DNA from: an uncultured Bacilli bacterium
Lineage (GTDB): Bacteria > Bacillota_I > Bacilli_A > RF39 > UBA660
Assembly: GCA_947629195.1 (NCBI GenBank)
Contig: CANRCS010000004.1
Location: forward strand, 1 to 23,448
Reading direction: 5' to 3'
Length of the DNA stretch: 23,448 nt
A program made the translations under genes and the position numbers. Of this stretch, positions 6,978-15,224 are shown one piece after another. Within the stretch, counting starts at the first letter, position 1. Each line of letters begins with the position of its first letter. Under the pieces are notes generated by a model. It was not told the origin of the DNA and made no database searches. It worked only from the letters and a program-made list of their open reading frames with translations.

Positions 6978-7006
6978 AATATATCATAATCTTATTATTT
7001 TGTAAA
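6978..7006 (-). promoter_or_regulatory. Sigma-A-type promoter of the cargo operon
   Basis: On the minus strand TTTACA (7006-7001) and TATATT (6983-6978) are spaced by exactly 17 nt, one change from TTGACA and one from TATAAT. Predicted start is near 6971, giving about 30 nt before the leader peptide ATG. It lies inside the element about 105 bp from the junction, so the cargo is expressed independently of the host operon. Confidence 0.8.
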
Positions 7007-7024
7007 TCATACCAATATTTTATA

Positions 7025-7471
7025 TTAAAACTTACAGTAATGTTCTAAATTATAAGGTTTGTGTGCTGTTTTTTCTTTTATATGTTGCGACTGCTTTATT
7101 GAAACAACCACATCATTCGCACTTGCGATAGTTACACCCTTTAATAAATCAGAAACACTCATTTTTTCTCCTGTTTTTAAGAAAATCTGACTTCCTCCCA
7201 TATTAGATGCATTCTCACTTACAGTTACCATTTCATCTAAAGTCATGCCACCTTCTTCAATATATTCCATAACTAATAATAAACTCATCATTTTTGTCAT
7301 TGAAGCAGGAGCATATTTTTCATTAATATTATTTTTATATAAAATTTCTCCCGTAGATGCTTCCATAATAATAGATGCTTTTGCATTTTCTGCAAGTTTT
7401 AAATCTTCTGCAAAAACATTTATTGGAAATATAAATAAAATACTAACAACTATCAATAATATTTTCTTCAT
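7025..7471 (-). pseudogene. dacF: dacF N-terminal fragment (D-Ala-D-Ala carboxypeptidase, split by element)
   Basis: This is the N-terminal part of the carboxypeptidase. It has a signal peptide (MKKILLIVVSILFIFPINVFA, cleavage after AFA/VFA), the catalytic SxxK motif in PASMTKMM, and the SxN motif as SAN just before the break. Native sequence ends at the GAT codon 7112-7114 (120 codons); the following 28 residues, beginning VVVSIKQSQH, are encoded by the element and end at TAA 7025. It is still preceded by a good ribosome site (AGGGGGAT), so a truncated, exported 148-residue product lacking the KTG box is probably made but is not expected to be active. It lies 37 bp after trmK, in the same operon. 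Confidence 0.93.
7111..7114. other. Element end, attachment site half (dacF N-terminal side)
   Basis: This is the second copy of the 4-bp core (GATG on minus). To its right is dacF coding for IASAN; to its left the element begins with TGGTTGTTTC. The target is the DNA for the conserved SxN box, which helps explain how such an element can find a site in many hosts. Confidence 0.8.
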
Positions 7472-7508
7472 ACATAAATCCCCCTATTAAAATTTATGTA
7501 AATATCGA

Positions 7509-8210
7509 CTAATAATTACTTTTATTTTTTGTTGTTAGTATTTTATTTAAAATTTTTATATTTTTCTTTGTTTTTAATCTCAAAATTATATATCTTTTAG
7601 GAATATTATATAATTTATTAATTTCTTTTTTTAATTCTATTTTTATAAATTCATCATACAGTTTATCATTTTTAACTTTTATTCCATATTTTAACTCATC
7701 ATAACTATATTTTACTTTTCTTTCACATTTTTCAAACACTATTATTGTATAAATTATATTTTTTTCTTTAACCAGTTTTTCATTAACTATTTTAAATCCT
7801 AACTTTGTAATAAAATTTCTAACTGTATATAAATGGTTATTAGATTGAATAATTATATTTTTAGTATTACTTAATTTATCTTTTGCATCATCTAAAATAT
7901 TGCATATTGTAATTCCACCCATACCAGAAATTATAATAGTATCAAATTCATTTGAACTAAAATTTTTAAGTCCATCTGATAATCTTGTCTCTATTTTATC
8001 ATCCAATTTATATTTTTTAATATTTTTTCTAGCTTCTTCTAAAGGTTTACTATTAATATCCGATGCAATAATATTTATATTTTTCTTATTTAAATATAAG
8101 TATATACTAAGTAGAGCGTGATCGCATCCAACATCTATCACATTACTGTTATCATTAACAAAATCTCCAATAGATTTTAGTCTATTGGAGATATTAACTT
8201 TATAGTTCAC
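7509..8210 (-). CDS. trmK: tRNA (adenine(22)-N1)-methyltransferase TrmK
   Basis: This is a 233-residue SAM-dependent methyltransferase that modifies A22 in the D-arm of tRNAs. Motif I reads VIDVGCDHALLSIYL near residue 25, with ASDIN for motif II and the family-typical IISGMGG near 95. A Lys/Glu-rich C-terminal coiled coil follows (about 165-225), as in Bacillus TrmK. The start is GTG at 8210, which overlaps the end of rpoD by 11 bp; translation is probably coupled. Downstream of rpoD is the usual place of trmK in Firmicutes, which supports the call. Confidence 0.93.
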   Translation of the reverse strand: MNYKVNISNRLKSIGDFVNDNSNVIDVGCDHALLSIYLYLNKKNINIIASDINSKPLEEARKNIKKYKLDDKIETRLSDGLKNFSSNEFDTIIISGMGGITICNILDDAKDKLSNTKNIIIQSNNHLYTVRNFITKLGFKIVNEKLVKEKNIIYTIIVFEKCERKVKYSYDELKYGIKVKNDKLYDEFIKIELKKEINKLYNIPKRYIILRLKTKKNIKILNKILTTKNKSNY

Positions 8211-9285
8211 TCATAAAATCCTTTAATTTTTTAGAACGTGATGGATGTCTTAATTTTCTTAAAGCTTTAGCTTCAATTTGTCTTATTCTTTCTCTTGTTA
8301 CTCCAAAGATTTGTCCAACTTCTTCTAATGTTCTACAAGTACCATCTATAAGTCCAAATCTTAATTTTAAAACTTGTTCTTCTCTATCAGTTAAAGTCAT
8401 TAATACTGTACTTATTTCATCTTTTAATATTTCGTTAGTTGCATATTCTTCTGGACTCATACTTCTTTCATCTGGAATAAAATCTCCTAAATGTGAATCT
8501 TCTTCTTCTCCGATTGGAGTATCTAAACTTACTGGGTCTTGAGAAATTTTAATTATTTCTCTTACCTTTTCTACTGGAACTTTCATACGTTCTGCAATTT
8601 CTTCTTCAGTAGGTTCACGATTTAATTCTAGAGTTAATTGTCTTTGATGTCTAGTCATTCTATTTATTGTTTCAACCATGTGAACAGGAACTCTTATTGT
8701 TCTTGCTTGGTCTGCAATCGCACGAGTTATAGCTTGTCTTATCCACCAAGTTGCATAAGTACTAAACTTATATCCTTTTGATGAATCAAATTTATCTACT
8801 GCTTTCATTAATCCAATATTACCTTCTTGGATTAAATCAAGGAATAACATACCACGACCAACATAACGTTTCGCAATACTTACAACAAGTCTAAGGTTTG
8901 ATTCTGCTAATTTTCTTTTGGCAGCTTCATCACCTTCAACAACTCTATGGGATAATTCAAGTTCTTCATCAAGTGATAACAATGATATTTTACCAATTTC
9001 TTTTAAATACATTCTAACAGGGTCATTTATGTTGATATCTTTTGTAAGTTCATTGTCATCAAGTATTAATGGGCTTCCACCATCTTCTTCTCCTTCTTCA
9101 GTTTCAGATACGATTTCTATTTTATTTTCGGTTAATAAATTGTATATTTCATCAAGTGAATCGCTATCCATATCAAGTCCTTTTAAAACTTCAGCTAGTT
9201 GTTCGTATGTAATTTTACCTTCTTTTTTACCAATTTCTAAAAGTTCCTTTTTTCTTTCATCGAATGTTTTGATTTCGTTCATCAT
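8200..9285 (-). CDS. rpoD: Primary sigma factor RpoD/SigA
   Basis: This is the 361-residue housekeeping sigma-70 subunit. Region 1.1-like acidic N-terminus is followed by region 1.2 (DPVRMYLKEIG), region 2 with the -10 recognition helix (YKFSTYATWWIRQAITRAI), region 3 (EPTEEEIAERM), and region 4 with the -35-binding helix-turn-helix (TLEEVGQIFGVTRERIRQIE) and C-terminal LRHPSRSKKLKDFM. The length fits the short Firmicute SigA. I start at ATG 9285 (ATG 9282 is equally possible), because GGGAG lies 6 nt before it; an in-frame TTG at 9291 would place the start on the ribosome site. The 5' end overlaps dnaG by 29 bp. Confidence 0.98.
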   Translation of the reverse strand: MMNEIKTFDERKKELLEIGKKEGKITYEQLAEVLKGLDMDSDSLDEIYNLLTENKIEIVSETEEGEEDGGSPLILDDNELTKDININDPVRMYLKEIGKISLLSLDEELELSHRVVEGDEAAKRKLAESNLRLVVSIAKRYVGRGMLFLDLIQEGNIGLMKAVDKFDSSKGYKFSTYATWWIRQAITRAIADQARTIRVPVHMVETINRMTRHQRQLTLELNREPTEEEIAERMKVPVEKVREIIKISQDPVSLDTPIGEEEDSHLGDFIPDERSMSPEEYATNEILKDEISTVLMTLTDREEQVLKLRFGLIDGTCRTLEEVGQIFGVTRERIRQIEAKALRKLRHPSRSKKLKDFMSEL

Positions 9286-11107
9286 CTTCAACTCCCATTT
9301 TTAAACTCATTATCTTATTAGCAAGTTCTACTTGTCTTTCTAAGTCTTTTTCATTTTTTAATAATTCATTTAATCTATTAATTTCATTTTTCAAATTATA
9401 TTCTTTAAGAACGTTAATACAATCAGGTATTTCCTCTATAGAATATTTTTCATTATCATTTGAATTTAAAATTTCTCCTACTAAATTTACAAGTTCTGTT
9501 TTAGAATCTAAATAATTTAAAAAATCACTAATAGATATTGTATCATATTTTTTAACAAAATACATTATTTCATGAACTAAAAATCTACAAATTTTAGTTG
9601 GAAAGTTTGGAAGTGTTTTTTCATATTTATATGTCATCTCTTTTTGAGTTAACATATAATATAAAATTTCACGTTCGGCTTTCTTATATTTATTTGTAAC
9701 ATTTGTCTTTTTCTTAAATGTATTTTCTCTTTTTCTAGGATGATATTCATATGTAAATTGCTCATTATATTGATTATTTTCGGCAATTTCTTCACTATTA
9801 TAAGCGTTTTGCTTCAAAATTTCAATATCTTTATTAATTTCACTATATAATTTAGCCATTAATGTATCTAAACTGATATTTATTTCTTCACTAATTTTTT
9901 TAAGTGTTAATTCTCTTAATATCTCATCATCTATATTTTTAACTTCTAAAATTATTTCATTTATATAAGAAGTTAAATCTTCATTGTTATTTAGATTTTT
10001 ACCTTCTTTATAGTAATTTAATTTAAAATCTAGAAAGCTTGTACAATTACTTAACTTTTCTTGAAACTTATTAACTCCATATTTTATTATGTATTCATCA
10101 GGGTCTAAATTACCTTCTAATCTAACTACTTTAGGATTAATACCAATATTAACTAATTCGTTACCACATGCAAATGTAGCTTTATTACCAGCCTTATCTC
10201 CATCGAAACATAATATGACATTATTACTTAGTTTTTTTACAAGTGATGCTTGTTCATGAGTTAGAGCAGTCCCCATAGTAGCAACAACATTTTTAACACC
10301 GACAGAATATGCACGTATAACATCCATAAATCCTTCCATTATTATAATATTACCACTACTTCTTACAAAATTTCGTGCTCTATGATAATTATAAAGGTTA
10401 AGACCTTTTTTAAAAATAATTGTTTCTTTAGTATTTATATATTTAGATGTATCTTCACCCCTATATATTCTACCACTATATCCAATTATTTTACCTTCTA
10501 TATTCCACAATGGAAACATTATACGATTTATAAATAAATCTTGATATCCATAATCACCCTTATTAGTAAGTCCAATATCGACTAAATCTTGTTCTTTATA
10601 TCCTTTTTGAATTAGTAATTTTGTCAAACTTTTATCGTAACTTAGAGCTAAACCAATTTTAAATTCTTTAATTATATCATCAGTAATCCCCCTATTTTTT
10701 AAATATTCTCTTGCATCATGTCCTGATGATGTATTTAAGTTATTTTGATAAAATTTATTACTAAAATCATAAATTTCATATAAATTATCATGATTATCTT
10801 CTTTTTTATAATTAGTATTAATATTTAAAGCAATACCTAATTTATCTGCAAGTATCTTTATTGCTTCTATATATGATACATTCTCATAGTCCATTACAAA
10901 ACTAATTGCGTTTCCTTTGGCACCACACACAAAACATGTGTATATTCCCTTTTCTTTAGAAACACTCATAGATGGAGAATGGTCATCATGAAATGGACAA
11001 AGTCCAAAATAGTTTCTACCTTTTTTAGTAAGTGGTATATATGATGAAATAACATCTACAATATCAGACTTTTTCTTTATTTCTTCTATTATTTCGTTAG
11101 ATATCAT
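9257..11107 (-). CDS. dnaG: DNA primase DnaG
   Basis: This is a 616-residue primase that makes RNA primers at the replication fork. The N-terminal CHC2 zinc finger has Cys37, His40, Cys58 and Cys61 (CPFHDDHSP and CFVC). The catalytic core with the Toprim fold carries MEGFMDVIRA and the acidic FDGDKAGNKA. The C-terminal part (about 430-616) is the variable helicase-binding domain, linked by a Lys/Asn-rich stretch. The start is ATG 11107 after an AGAGGG ribosome site. Overlap with rpoD downstream is the classic macromolecular-synthesis operon arrangement. Confidence 0.98.
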   Translation of the reverse strand: MISNEIIEEIKKKSDIVDVISSYIPLTKKGRNYFGLCPFHDDHSPSMSVSKEKGIYTCFVCGAKGNAISFVMDYENVSYIEAIKILADKLGIALNINTNYKKEDNHDNLYEIYDFSNKFYQNNLNTSSGHDAREYLKNRGITDDIIKEFKIGLALSYDKSLTKLLIQKGYKEQDLVDIGLTNKGDYGYQDLFINRIMFPLWNIEGKIIGYSGRIYRGEDTSKYINTKETIIFKKGLNLYNYHRARNFVRSSGNIIIMEGFMDVIRAYSVGVKNVVATMGTALTHEQASLVKKLSNNVILCFDGDKAGNKATFACGNELVNIGINPKVVRLEGNLDPDEYIIKYGVNKFQEKLSNCTSFLDFKLNYYKEGKNLNNNEDLTSYINEIILEVKNIDDEILRELTLKKISEEINISLDTLMAKLYSEINKDIEILKQNAYNSEEIAENNQYNEQFTYEYHPRKRENTFKKKTNVTNKYKKAEREILYYMLTQKEMTYKYEKTLPNFPTKICRFLVHEIMYFVKKYDTISISDFLNYLDSKTELVNLVGEILNSNDNEKYSIEEIPDCINVLKEYNLKNEINRLNELLKNEKDLERQVELANKIMSLKMGVEDDERNQNIR

Positions 11108-11122
11108 ATATATACCCTCTTC

Positions 11123-11629
11123 CTATTTCAAAACTTTTTCTTTTGCTTTTTTGTTTAATATGTCAACTGCTTCATGATATATGTTAATGCCAGTAAATCC
11201 ATAATCATCACTACATAATACAACATGTTCACATAAATCAGGATTTGTTTCATAATATCCTATTATATCATCTAAAATTACATACTTCTCTTTATATTCA
11301 GGATGTTCCTCTAAAAAATTTTTAATTTCAAAACCTTTATTTAGACTATCATTTTTAGGTTTTATGAATTTAACATCTTTTATTAGTCCACTATCATAAA
11401 GAATTTCACAAATTTCATCGTAACTTATTATATTAAGCCAATTACTCATAATATAAATATCTAAATTATTCTCTATACATAGTTTACTTAAATATAATAG
11501 TGCCATTTTATTATTTACTTTTCCTTCTTCTGCTTGAATAAATTTAAAAGTGAATTTACCATTTTCATATTCTAAAATTCTTGTATTGACAACCCCATCA
11601 ATATCTAAAAAGCATATTCCTTTATTCAT
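11123..11629 (-). CDS. HAD-superfamily protein, SAK-like (paralog 1)
   Basis: This is a 168-residue small HAD-fold protein related to the HAD domain of Swiss Army Knife RNA-repair proteins (by motif pattern). Motif I is FLDIDGVVNT, with the two Asp of DxD; a Ser-Asn-Trp at IMSNW stands where motif II is expected; a late acidic pair DD (VILDDIIGYY) fits motif IV. It is a tandem paralog of the next gene, sharing the uninterrupted block KVNNKMALLYLSKLCIENN. A GGGGGAG ribosome site precedes ATG 11629. It lies 15 bp before dnaG. Phosphatase or nucleotide-end-processing activity is likely from the fold but untested. Confidence 0.8.
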   Translation of the reverse strand: MNKGICFLDIDGVVNTRILEYENGKFTFKFIQAEEGKVNNKMALLYLSKLCIENNLDIYIMSNWLNIISYDEICEILYDSGLIKDVKFIKPKNDSLNKGFEIKNFLEEHPEYKEKYVILDDIIGYYETNPDLCEHVVLCSDDYGFTGINIYHEAVDILNKKAKEKVLK

Positions 11630-11640
11630 ATAAACTCCCC

Positions 11641-12162
11641 CTAAATCAAAATTTTATTTTTATTTTTTTGTATTATCTTATATGCTTCTTCATACTTTTT
11701 ATTTCCAACAAAACCATATTCACTATCACATAATACTAAATGATTTTGCAACTCATCATCAAATTTATAATAAATTTCATTATCATCTATAATAACATAT
11801 TTATCTTCTAAATTTGGATTATTTTCTAAAAATTTTTTAATTTCTTTATTTCTCATAGTATATTTTTCTTTTGGAATAATAAAATTAACTTTATCAACTA
11901 AGCCACTATCATATAAAATTGTACGAATATCATCATACTTTAAATAATCTTTCCAATCACTAATAATATAAATGTCCAAATTATTTTCTATACATAGTTT
12001 ACTTAAATATAAAAGTGCCATTTTATTGTTTACTTTTCTATCATGCCAGTGAAAATACCCTTCAATAAATTTTCCATCTTCACTATTCCAAGTTTTTTTA
12101 TATTCGATATTCCATGTATTAACAACACCATCAATATCTAAAAAACATATTCCTTTATCCAT
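11641..12162 (-). CDS. HAD-superfamily protein, SAK-like (paralog 2)
   Basis: This is the 173-residue paralog of the gene just downstream. It has motif I FLDIDGVVNT, a better-preserved motif II region (IISDWKD, where paralog 1 has SNW), and acidic motif IV VIIDDNEIYY. Its insertion after motif I is longer (HWHDR). It sits 8 bp after uvsE and 11 bp before paralog 1, so all three are cotranscribed with dnaG. The neighbouring UV endonuclease makes nucleic-acid end processing an attractive but unproven role. Confidence 0.8.
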   Translation of the reverse strand: MDKGICFLDIDGVVNTWNIEYKKTWNSEDGKFIEGYFHWHDRKVNNKMALLYLSKLCIENNLDIYIISDWKDYLKYDDIRTILYDSGLVDKVNFIIPKEKYTMRNKEIKKFLENNPNLEDKYVIIDDNEIYYKFDDELQNHLVLCDSEYGFVGNKKYEEAYKIIQKNKNKILI

Positions 12163-12170
12163 ATACTCAC

Positions 12171-13127
12171 CTACACTTCAAAAGTAGTTTCATCTATAAA
12201 CTTGTAATTAGTTTTATACTTTAATTCTCTTACTAGCCTAAAAAGTGCTTCATCTTTCATCTTTGCTTCAATCATAATATCAAAATCTCTATTTAAAAAT
12301 TTTATTTCATCTATGAATTTTATAAAATCGTCTACATTTATATAATCATGATGACTTCTAAAATCTTTCTTTGTATTATTTTTAGGAGATGAAAAATGTA
12401 CTTTAGGAATAGTATGTGAATTATTCCAAGTATCAAATATATCTTTTATGTAGTTTTTTAGACACTCACCATTATTATTGCACATAAAATGATGATAATC
12501 AAGTACCATTGGAACATTTAATTCATTACAAATCTTTAATACATCAACTATATTATAAATTTTATCATCATTTTCTATAACTATCATTTTCTTTATAGAA
12601 TCATCCAACATATTAAAATTATTAATAAATCTTCTTATGCTGTTTTTCTTACCTAATACACTACTTCCAACATGTAATATTATTTTAGGATTATTAAATC
12701 CAAAAGAATTTAACATATTTTTATGATATTCAAGTATAATAATACTAGATTTTACAATTTCAGAATTAGTGCTGTTCAAAACACAGTATTGATCTGGATG
12801 AGTATCTATTCTCATATTATTCATATTAGCTAATTTACCAATTTTTTTATAATATTTTTTATATTTATCTATATAATTAAAGTCTACATCTTTATGAGTA
12901 GCAAGTGGAATAAATTTAGATGTCATTCTATAAAAATGAATATTATTTTTGATATTATAAGTTAATATTTTCTCTAAATCATTAAAATTAGAAATAATTA
13001 AATCATCTAACTTGCTTTCTCGTTTCTCATTGTTTAATTTTAAATAATTAGTATAACTAAGTGTATGAGATGTTGTAATATTATCCAATGTTTTAGAAAG
13101 TGCGACATATCCTAAACGTATTTTCAT
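12171..13127 (-). CDS. uvsE: UV damage endonuclease UvsE/UVDE
   Basis: This is a 318-residue TIM-barrel endonuclease that nicks DNA 5' to UV photoproducts. Family motifs are all present: RLGYVALS at the N-terminus, FYRMTSKFIPLATH near 84-97, HPDQYCVL, a metal-binding LHVGS, the ENDDK box, LDYHHFMC, and VHFSSPK with the following HHDYI. The length is normal for bacterial UvsE. The start ATG 13127 follows GGTGATT. It is the first gene of the minus-strand run and lies back to back with the DUF6512 gene, so the operon promoter is probably in the 57-bp gap. Confidence 0.95.
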   Translation of the reverse strand: MKIRLGYVALSKTLDNITTSHTLSYTNYLKLNNEKRESKLDDLIISNFNDLEKILTYNIKNNIHFYRMTSKFIPLATHKDVDFNYIDKYKKYYKKIGKLANMNNMRIDTHPDQYCVLNSTNSEIVKSSIIILEYHKNMLNSFGFNNPKIILHVGSSVLGKKNSIRRFINNFNMLDDSIKKMIVIENDDKIYNIVDVLKICNELNVPMVLDYHHFMCNNNGECLKNYIKDIFDTWNNSHTIPKVHFSSPKNNTKKDFRSHHDYINVDDFIKFIDEIKFLNRDFDIMIEAKMKDEALFRLVRELKYKTNYKFIDETTFEV

Positions 13128-13184
13128 ATAATAATCACCATAATTAGTATGAGAAGAAAAATTATATTTAAAGGGGGATAATAT

Positions 13185-13715
13185 ATGAATTTAAAAAAAG
13201 TTACAATAATTTCTATAATTTCTATATTTTTAATCAGTTTTTTATCACATAATCTTTATAAATGGATTCCAAATAATTTAATAGCTATATTTTTTCCAGT
13301 AAATGAAAGTATTTGGGAACATTTAAAAATGGCATTTACATCAACAATGATTTATTCTGTTATTGAATATTTTATTCTAAAAAATATAAAACATAATAAT
13401 TTTGCATTATCTATTTTAGCAAGTAGTTTAGTAACTATATTACTTATAGTAAGTATATTTACACCTATTTATTATTTAATGGATAAAAAAGAAAATTTAA
13501 TTTTAACACTACTAATATATTTTATATGTATTATAATTGGTCAAATAGTATCTTATTTTATTTTAAAATCAAAAAAAGATTTTAAAATATACAATAAAAT
13601 ATCTTTAGTGTTAATACCTATAATTTTTGTTATATTTGGAGCATTAACATATAATCCAATTAAAAATGGAATATTTTATGATTATTCTAAAAATATATAT
13701 GGAATAGATAAGTAA
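13185..13715 (+). CDS. DUF6512-like integral membrane protein
   Basis: This 176-residue protein has five likely membrane segments (about 7-23, 49-65, 73-97, 107-125 and 138-155). The loop FPVNESIWEHLKM between the first two and the LTYNPIKNGIFYD ending match the DUF6512 pattern I know from Firmicutes. Function unknown. It is the only clear plus-strand gene in the window. The ribosome site AAAGGGGGAT precedes ATG 13185. It is divergent from uvsE and converges on yebC. Confidence 0.85.
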   Translation: MNLKKVTIISIISIFLISFLSHNLYKWIPNNLIAIFFPVNESIWEHLKMAFTSTMIYSVIEYFILKNIKHNNFALSILASSLVTILLIVSIFTPIYYLMDKKENLILTLLIYFICIIIGQIVSYFILKSKKDFKIYNKISLVLIPIIFVIFGALTYNPIKNGIFYDYSKNIYGIDK

Positions 13716-13746
13716 GCAATATAGAAATACTCTACATTGCTTACTT
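13710..13746. terminator. Bidirectional terminator between DUF6512 gene and yebC
   Basis: Perfect 11-bp arms AAGTAAGCAAT (13710-13720) and ATTGCTTACTT (13736-13746) flank a 15-nt loop, followed by ATTTTATT on plus. It lies between convergent genes and overlaps the DUF6512 stop. Confidence 0.8.
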
Positions 13747-13749
13747 ATT

Positions 13750-14469
13750 TTATTCACTCATATTATTATATACATTTTGAACATCATCAATATCTTCTAA
13801 TGCTTCTATTAAATTATTAACTTTTTCTTTTACTGCATCTTCTACTTCTATTTCGTTTTCTGCAACAAAAGTTACTTCACTAACTAAAAATTCATTAACT
13901 CCAATCGAAGATAATCCATCTTTTACTTTAATAAAATCTTCAGGTGCAGTATATATTTCATAGGAATCATCATTTGTAATGAAGTCAAGTGCGCCATTAT
14001 CAAGTACGTTCATCATTATTTCTTCTTCATTGTATGTATTAGGAATAACGATAACACCTTTTCTTTCAAACATATATGAAACGCTACCACTCGTTCCTAG
14101 ATTTCCACCCTTTTTTGTAAATGCACTTCTAACCATAGATGCAGTTCTATTTTTATTATCAGTTAGACAATCTACCATAATAGCAATACCAGATGGTGCA
14201 TATCCTTCATATCTAACTTCTGCGTAATCTTCGCCAGATGATCCACCCTTTGCTTTATCGATTGCTTTTTGTATATTATCCTTTGGCATATTTTGAGATT
14301 TTGCTTTTTCTACAACCATTCTAAGTGCAGCATTATTTTCAACATTAGGATCTCCACTTTTAGCTGCTACATATAATTCCTTTGCTAATCTTTGAAAAAC
14401 CTTACCACGTGCAGCATCGATTTCTCCTTTTTTTCTTTTAATTGTTGCCCATTTACTATGACCTGACAT
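13750..14469 (-). CDS. yebC: YebC/PmpR (TACO1-type) protein
   Basis: This is a 239-residue YebC-family protein. It has the invariant MSGHSKWATIKRKK start, GKVFQRLAKE, and the NNAALRMVVEKAKSQNMPKDNI helix, then two alpha/beta domains. Older work calls the family transcriptional regulators; recent work links it to relief of ribosome stalling during translation. I start at ATG 14469 (AGGTGAT 3-4 nt before it), since the in-frame TTG at 14484 would add five residues before the conserved MSGHSKW. It is the last gene of the leftward pilus block, 49 bp after tadC, and may or may not share its transcript. Confidence 0.97.
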   Translation of the reverse strand: MSGHSKWATIKRKKGEIDAARGKVFQRLAKELYVAAKSGDPNVENNAALRMVVEKAKSQNMPKDNIQKAIDKAKGGSSGEDYAEVRYEGYAPSGIAIMVDCLTDNKNRTASMVRSAFTKKGGNLGTSGSVSYMFERKGVIVIPNTYNEEEIMMNVLDNGALDFITNDDSYEIYTAPEDFIKVKDGLSSIGVNEFLVSEVTFVAENEIEVEDAVKEKVNNLIEALEDIDDVQNVYNNMSE

Positions 14470-14518
14470 ATAATCACCTCGCAATATATTATATAAAAAT
14501 TTAATTCATTTGTCTATC

Positions 14519-15220
14519 TTATGATATAACATTTAAAATAATTGGCCCTAATACCAAAAGTAAAATAAGTGGTATAAAAAATATTACCGAAATTATACTT
14601 ATTTTTATTGGCATTTTATTTATTTGAGCTCTTATCTCTTGAATTTTTGTATTAGATAAATAATCTATTTGATTATTTAGAGTATCACCAATATTTCCAC
14701 CAAATATATTTGCTTGCTCAAGATTTAAAAGAATATTATTAATATTATCAGATGGAATTCTTTTTTTCATATCGTTTAATGCTTCTGTTAATGTTTTACT
14801 ATAATTAACTTCTAAAATAGTTTTCTTAAATTCATCAGATAATTCCGAATCAATATTTTTTGTAGTAATTTCAATAGCGTTAATCAAATTTTTACCTGTT
14901 TGAACCGTAAGAGATAATACTTCAAAAAAGTATAATGCTTCCATCTCTAGTTTTTTACCTCTTTTTTTAATTCTATAATCAAATGTAAAATAATATAACA
15001 AATAGTAATAAATAATTGAAATTAATGGTGCATAAATATATCCTCTATCAAAAAAATATAAAACAATTCCAAATAAAATTATCGTAGTAAATAATCTAAA
15101 ATTCAAAAAAGAAATAGGTTTTAATTTATTATTTACTCCAAGTAATTTTATTTTTGTTTCAATACGTTTTATTGTATTTTTAGAATATATTTTACGAGCT
15201 AAAGAAAAATCTTTTGCCAT
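14519..15220 (-). CDS. tadC: TadC-like inner-membrane platform protein (T2SF domain)
   Basis: This is a 233-residue protein with membrane segments near 43-77 and at the C-terminus (about 208-232). The cytoplasmic T2SF/GspF core lies between: the FFEVLSLTVQTGKNLINAIE helix and LEQANIFGGNIGDTLNNQ. One T2SF domain and the C-terminal pair of helices are typical of TadC. With TadB it forms the platform on which the CpaF ATPase drives pilus or pseudopilus assembly. It starts 4 bp after tadB ends, with ribosome site AAAGGTGTGA. Confidence 0.88.
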   Translation of the reverse strand: MAKDFSLARKIYSKNTIKRIETKIKLLGVNNKLKPISFLNFRLFTTIILFGIVLYFFDRGYIYAPLISIIYYYLLYYFTFDYRIKKRGKKLEMEALYFFEVLSLTVQTGKNLINAIEITTKNIDSELSDEFKKTILEVNYSKTLTEALNDMKKRIPSDNINNILLNLEQANIFGGNIGDTLNNQIDYLSNTKIQEIRAQINKMPIKISIISVIFFIPLILLLVLGPIILNVIS

Positions 15221-15224
15221 AATA

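Larger units (their letters stand above)
1520..7114. mobile_element. 5.6-kb integrative element with serine recombinase, inserted in dacF
   Basis: The element interrupts dacF immediately after the codons for Ser-Ala-Asn-Asp, the SxN active-site motif. Removing one core copy and everything between restores the reading frame perfectly (SAND then AVVALAER), which defines both ends to within 4 bp. The content on the minus strand, from right to left, is: promoter and leader attenuator, ASCH-cytidine deaminase, a 109-residue orphan, a PfkB-SIS fusion, a 64-residue ORF, and a large serine recombinase ending at the left junction. No relaxase, replication gene, capsid or other transfer function is visible. 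It is therefore a minimal mobilisable or satellite-type integrative cassette, not a full ICE or phage. Base composition is similar to its surroundings. Confidence 0.9.

Noticed and set aside
8918..9304. Plus-strand Ser-rich ORF opposite rpoD
   Set aside because: It is antisense to strongly conserved rpoD codons and its serine richness is the complement of Glu/Asp-rich region 1. No ribosome site is seen.
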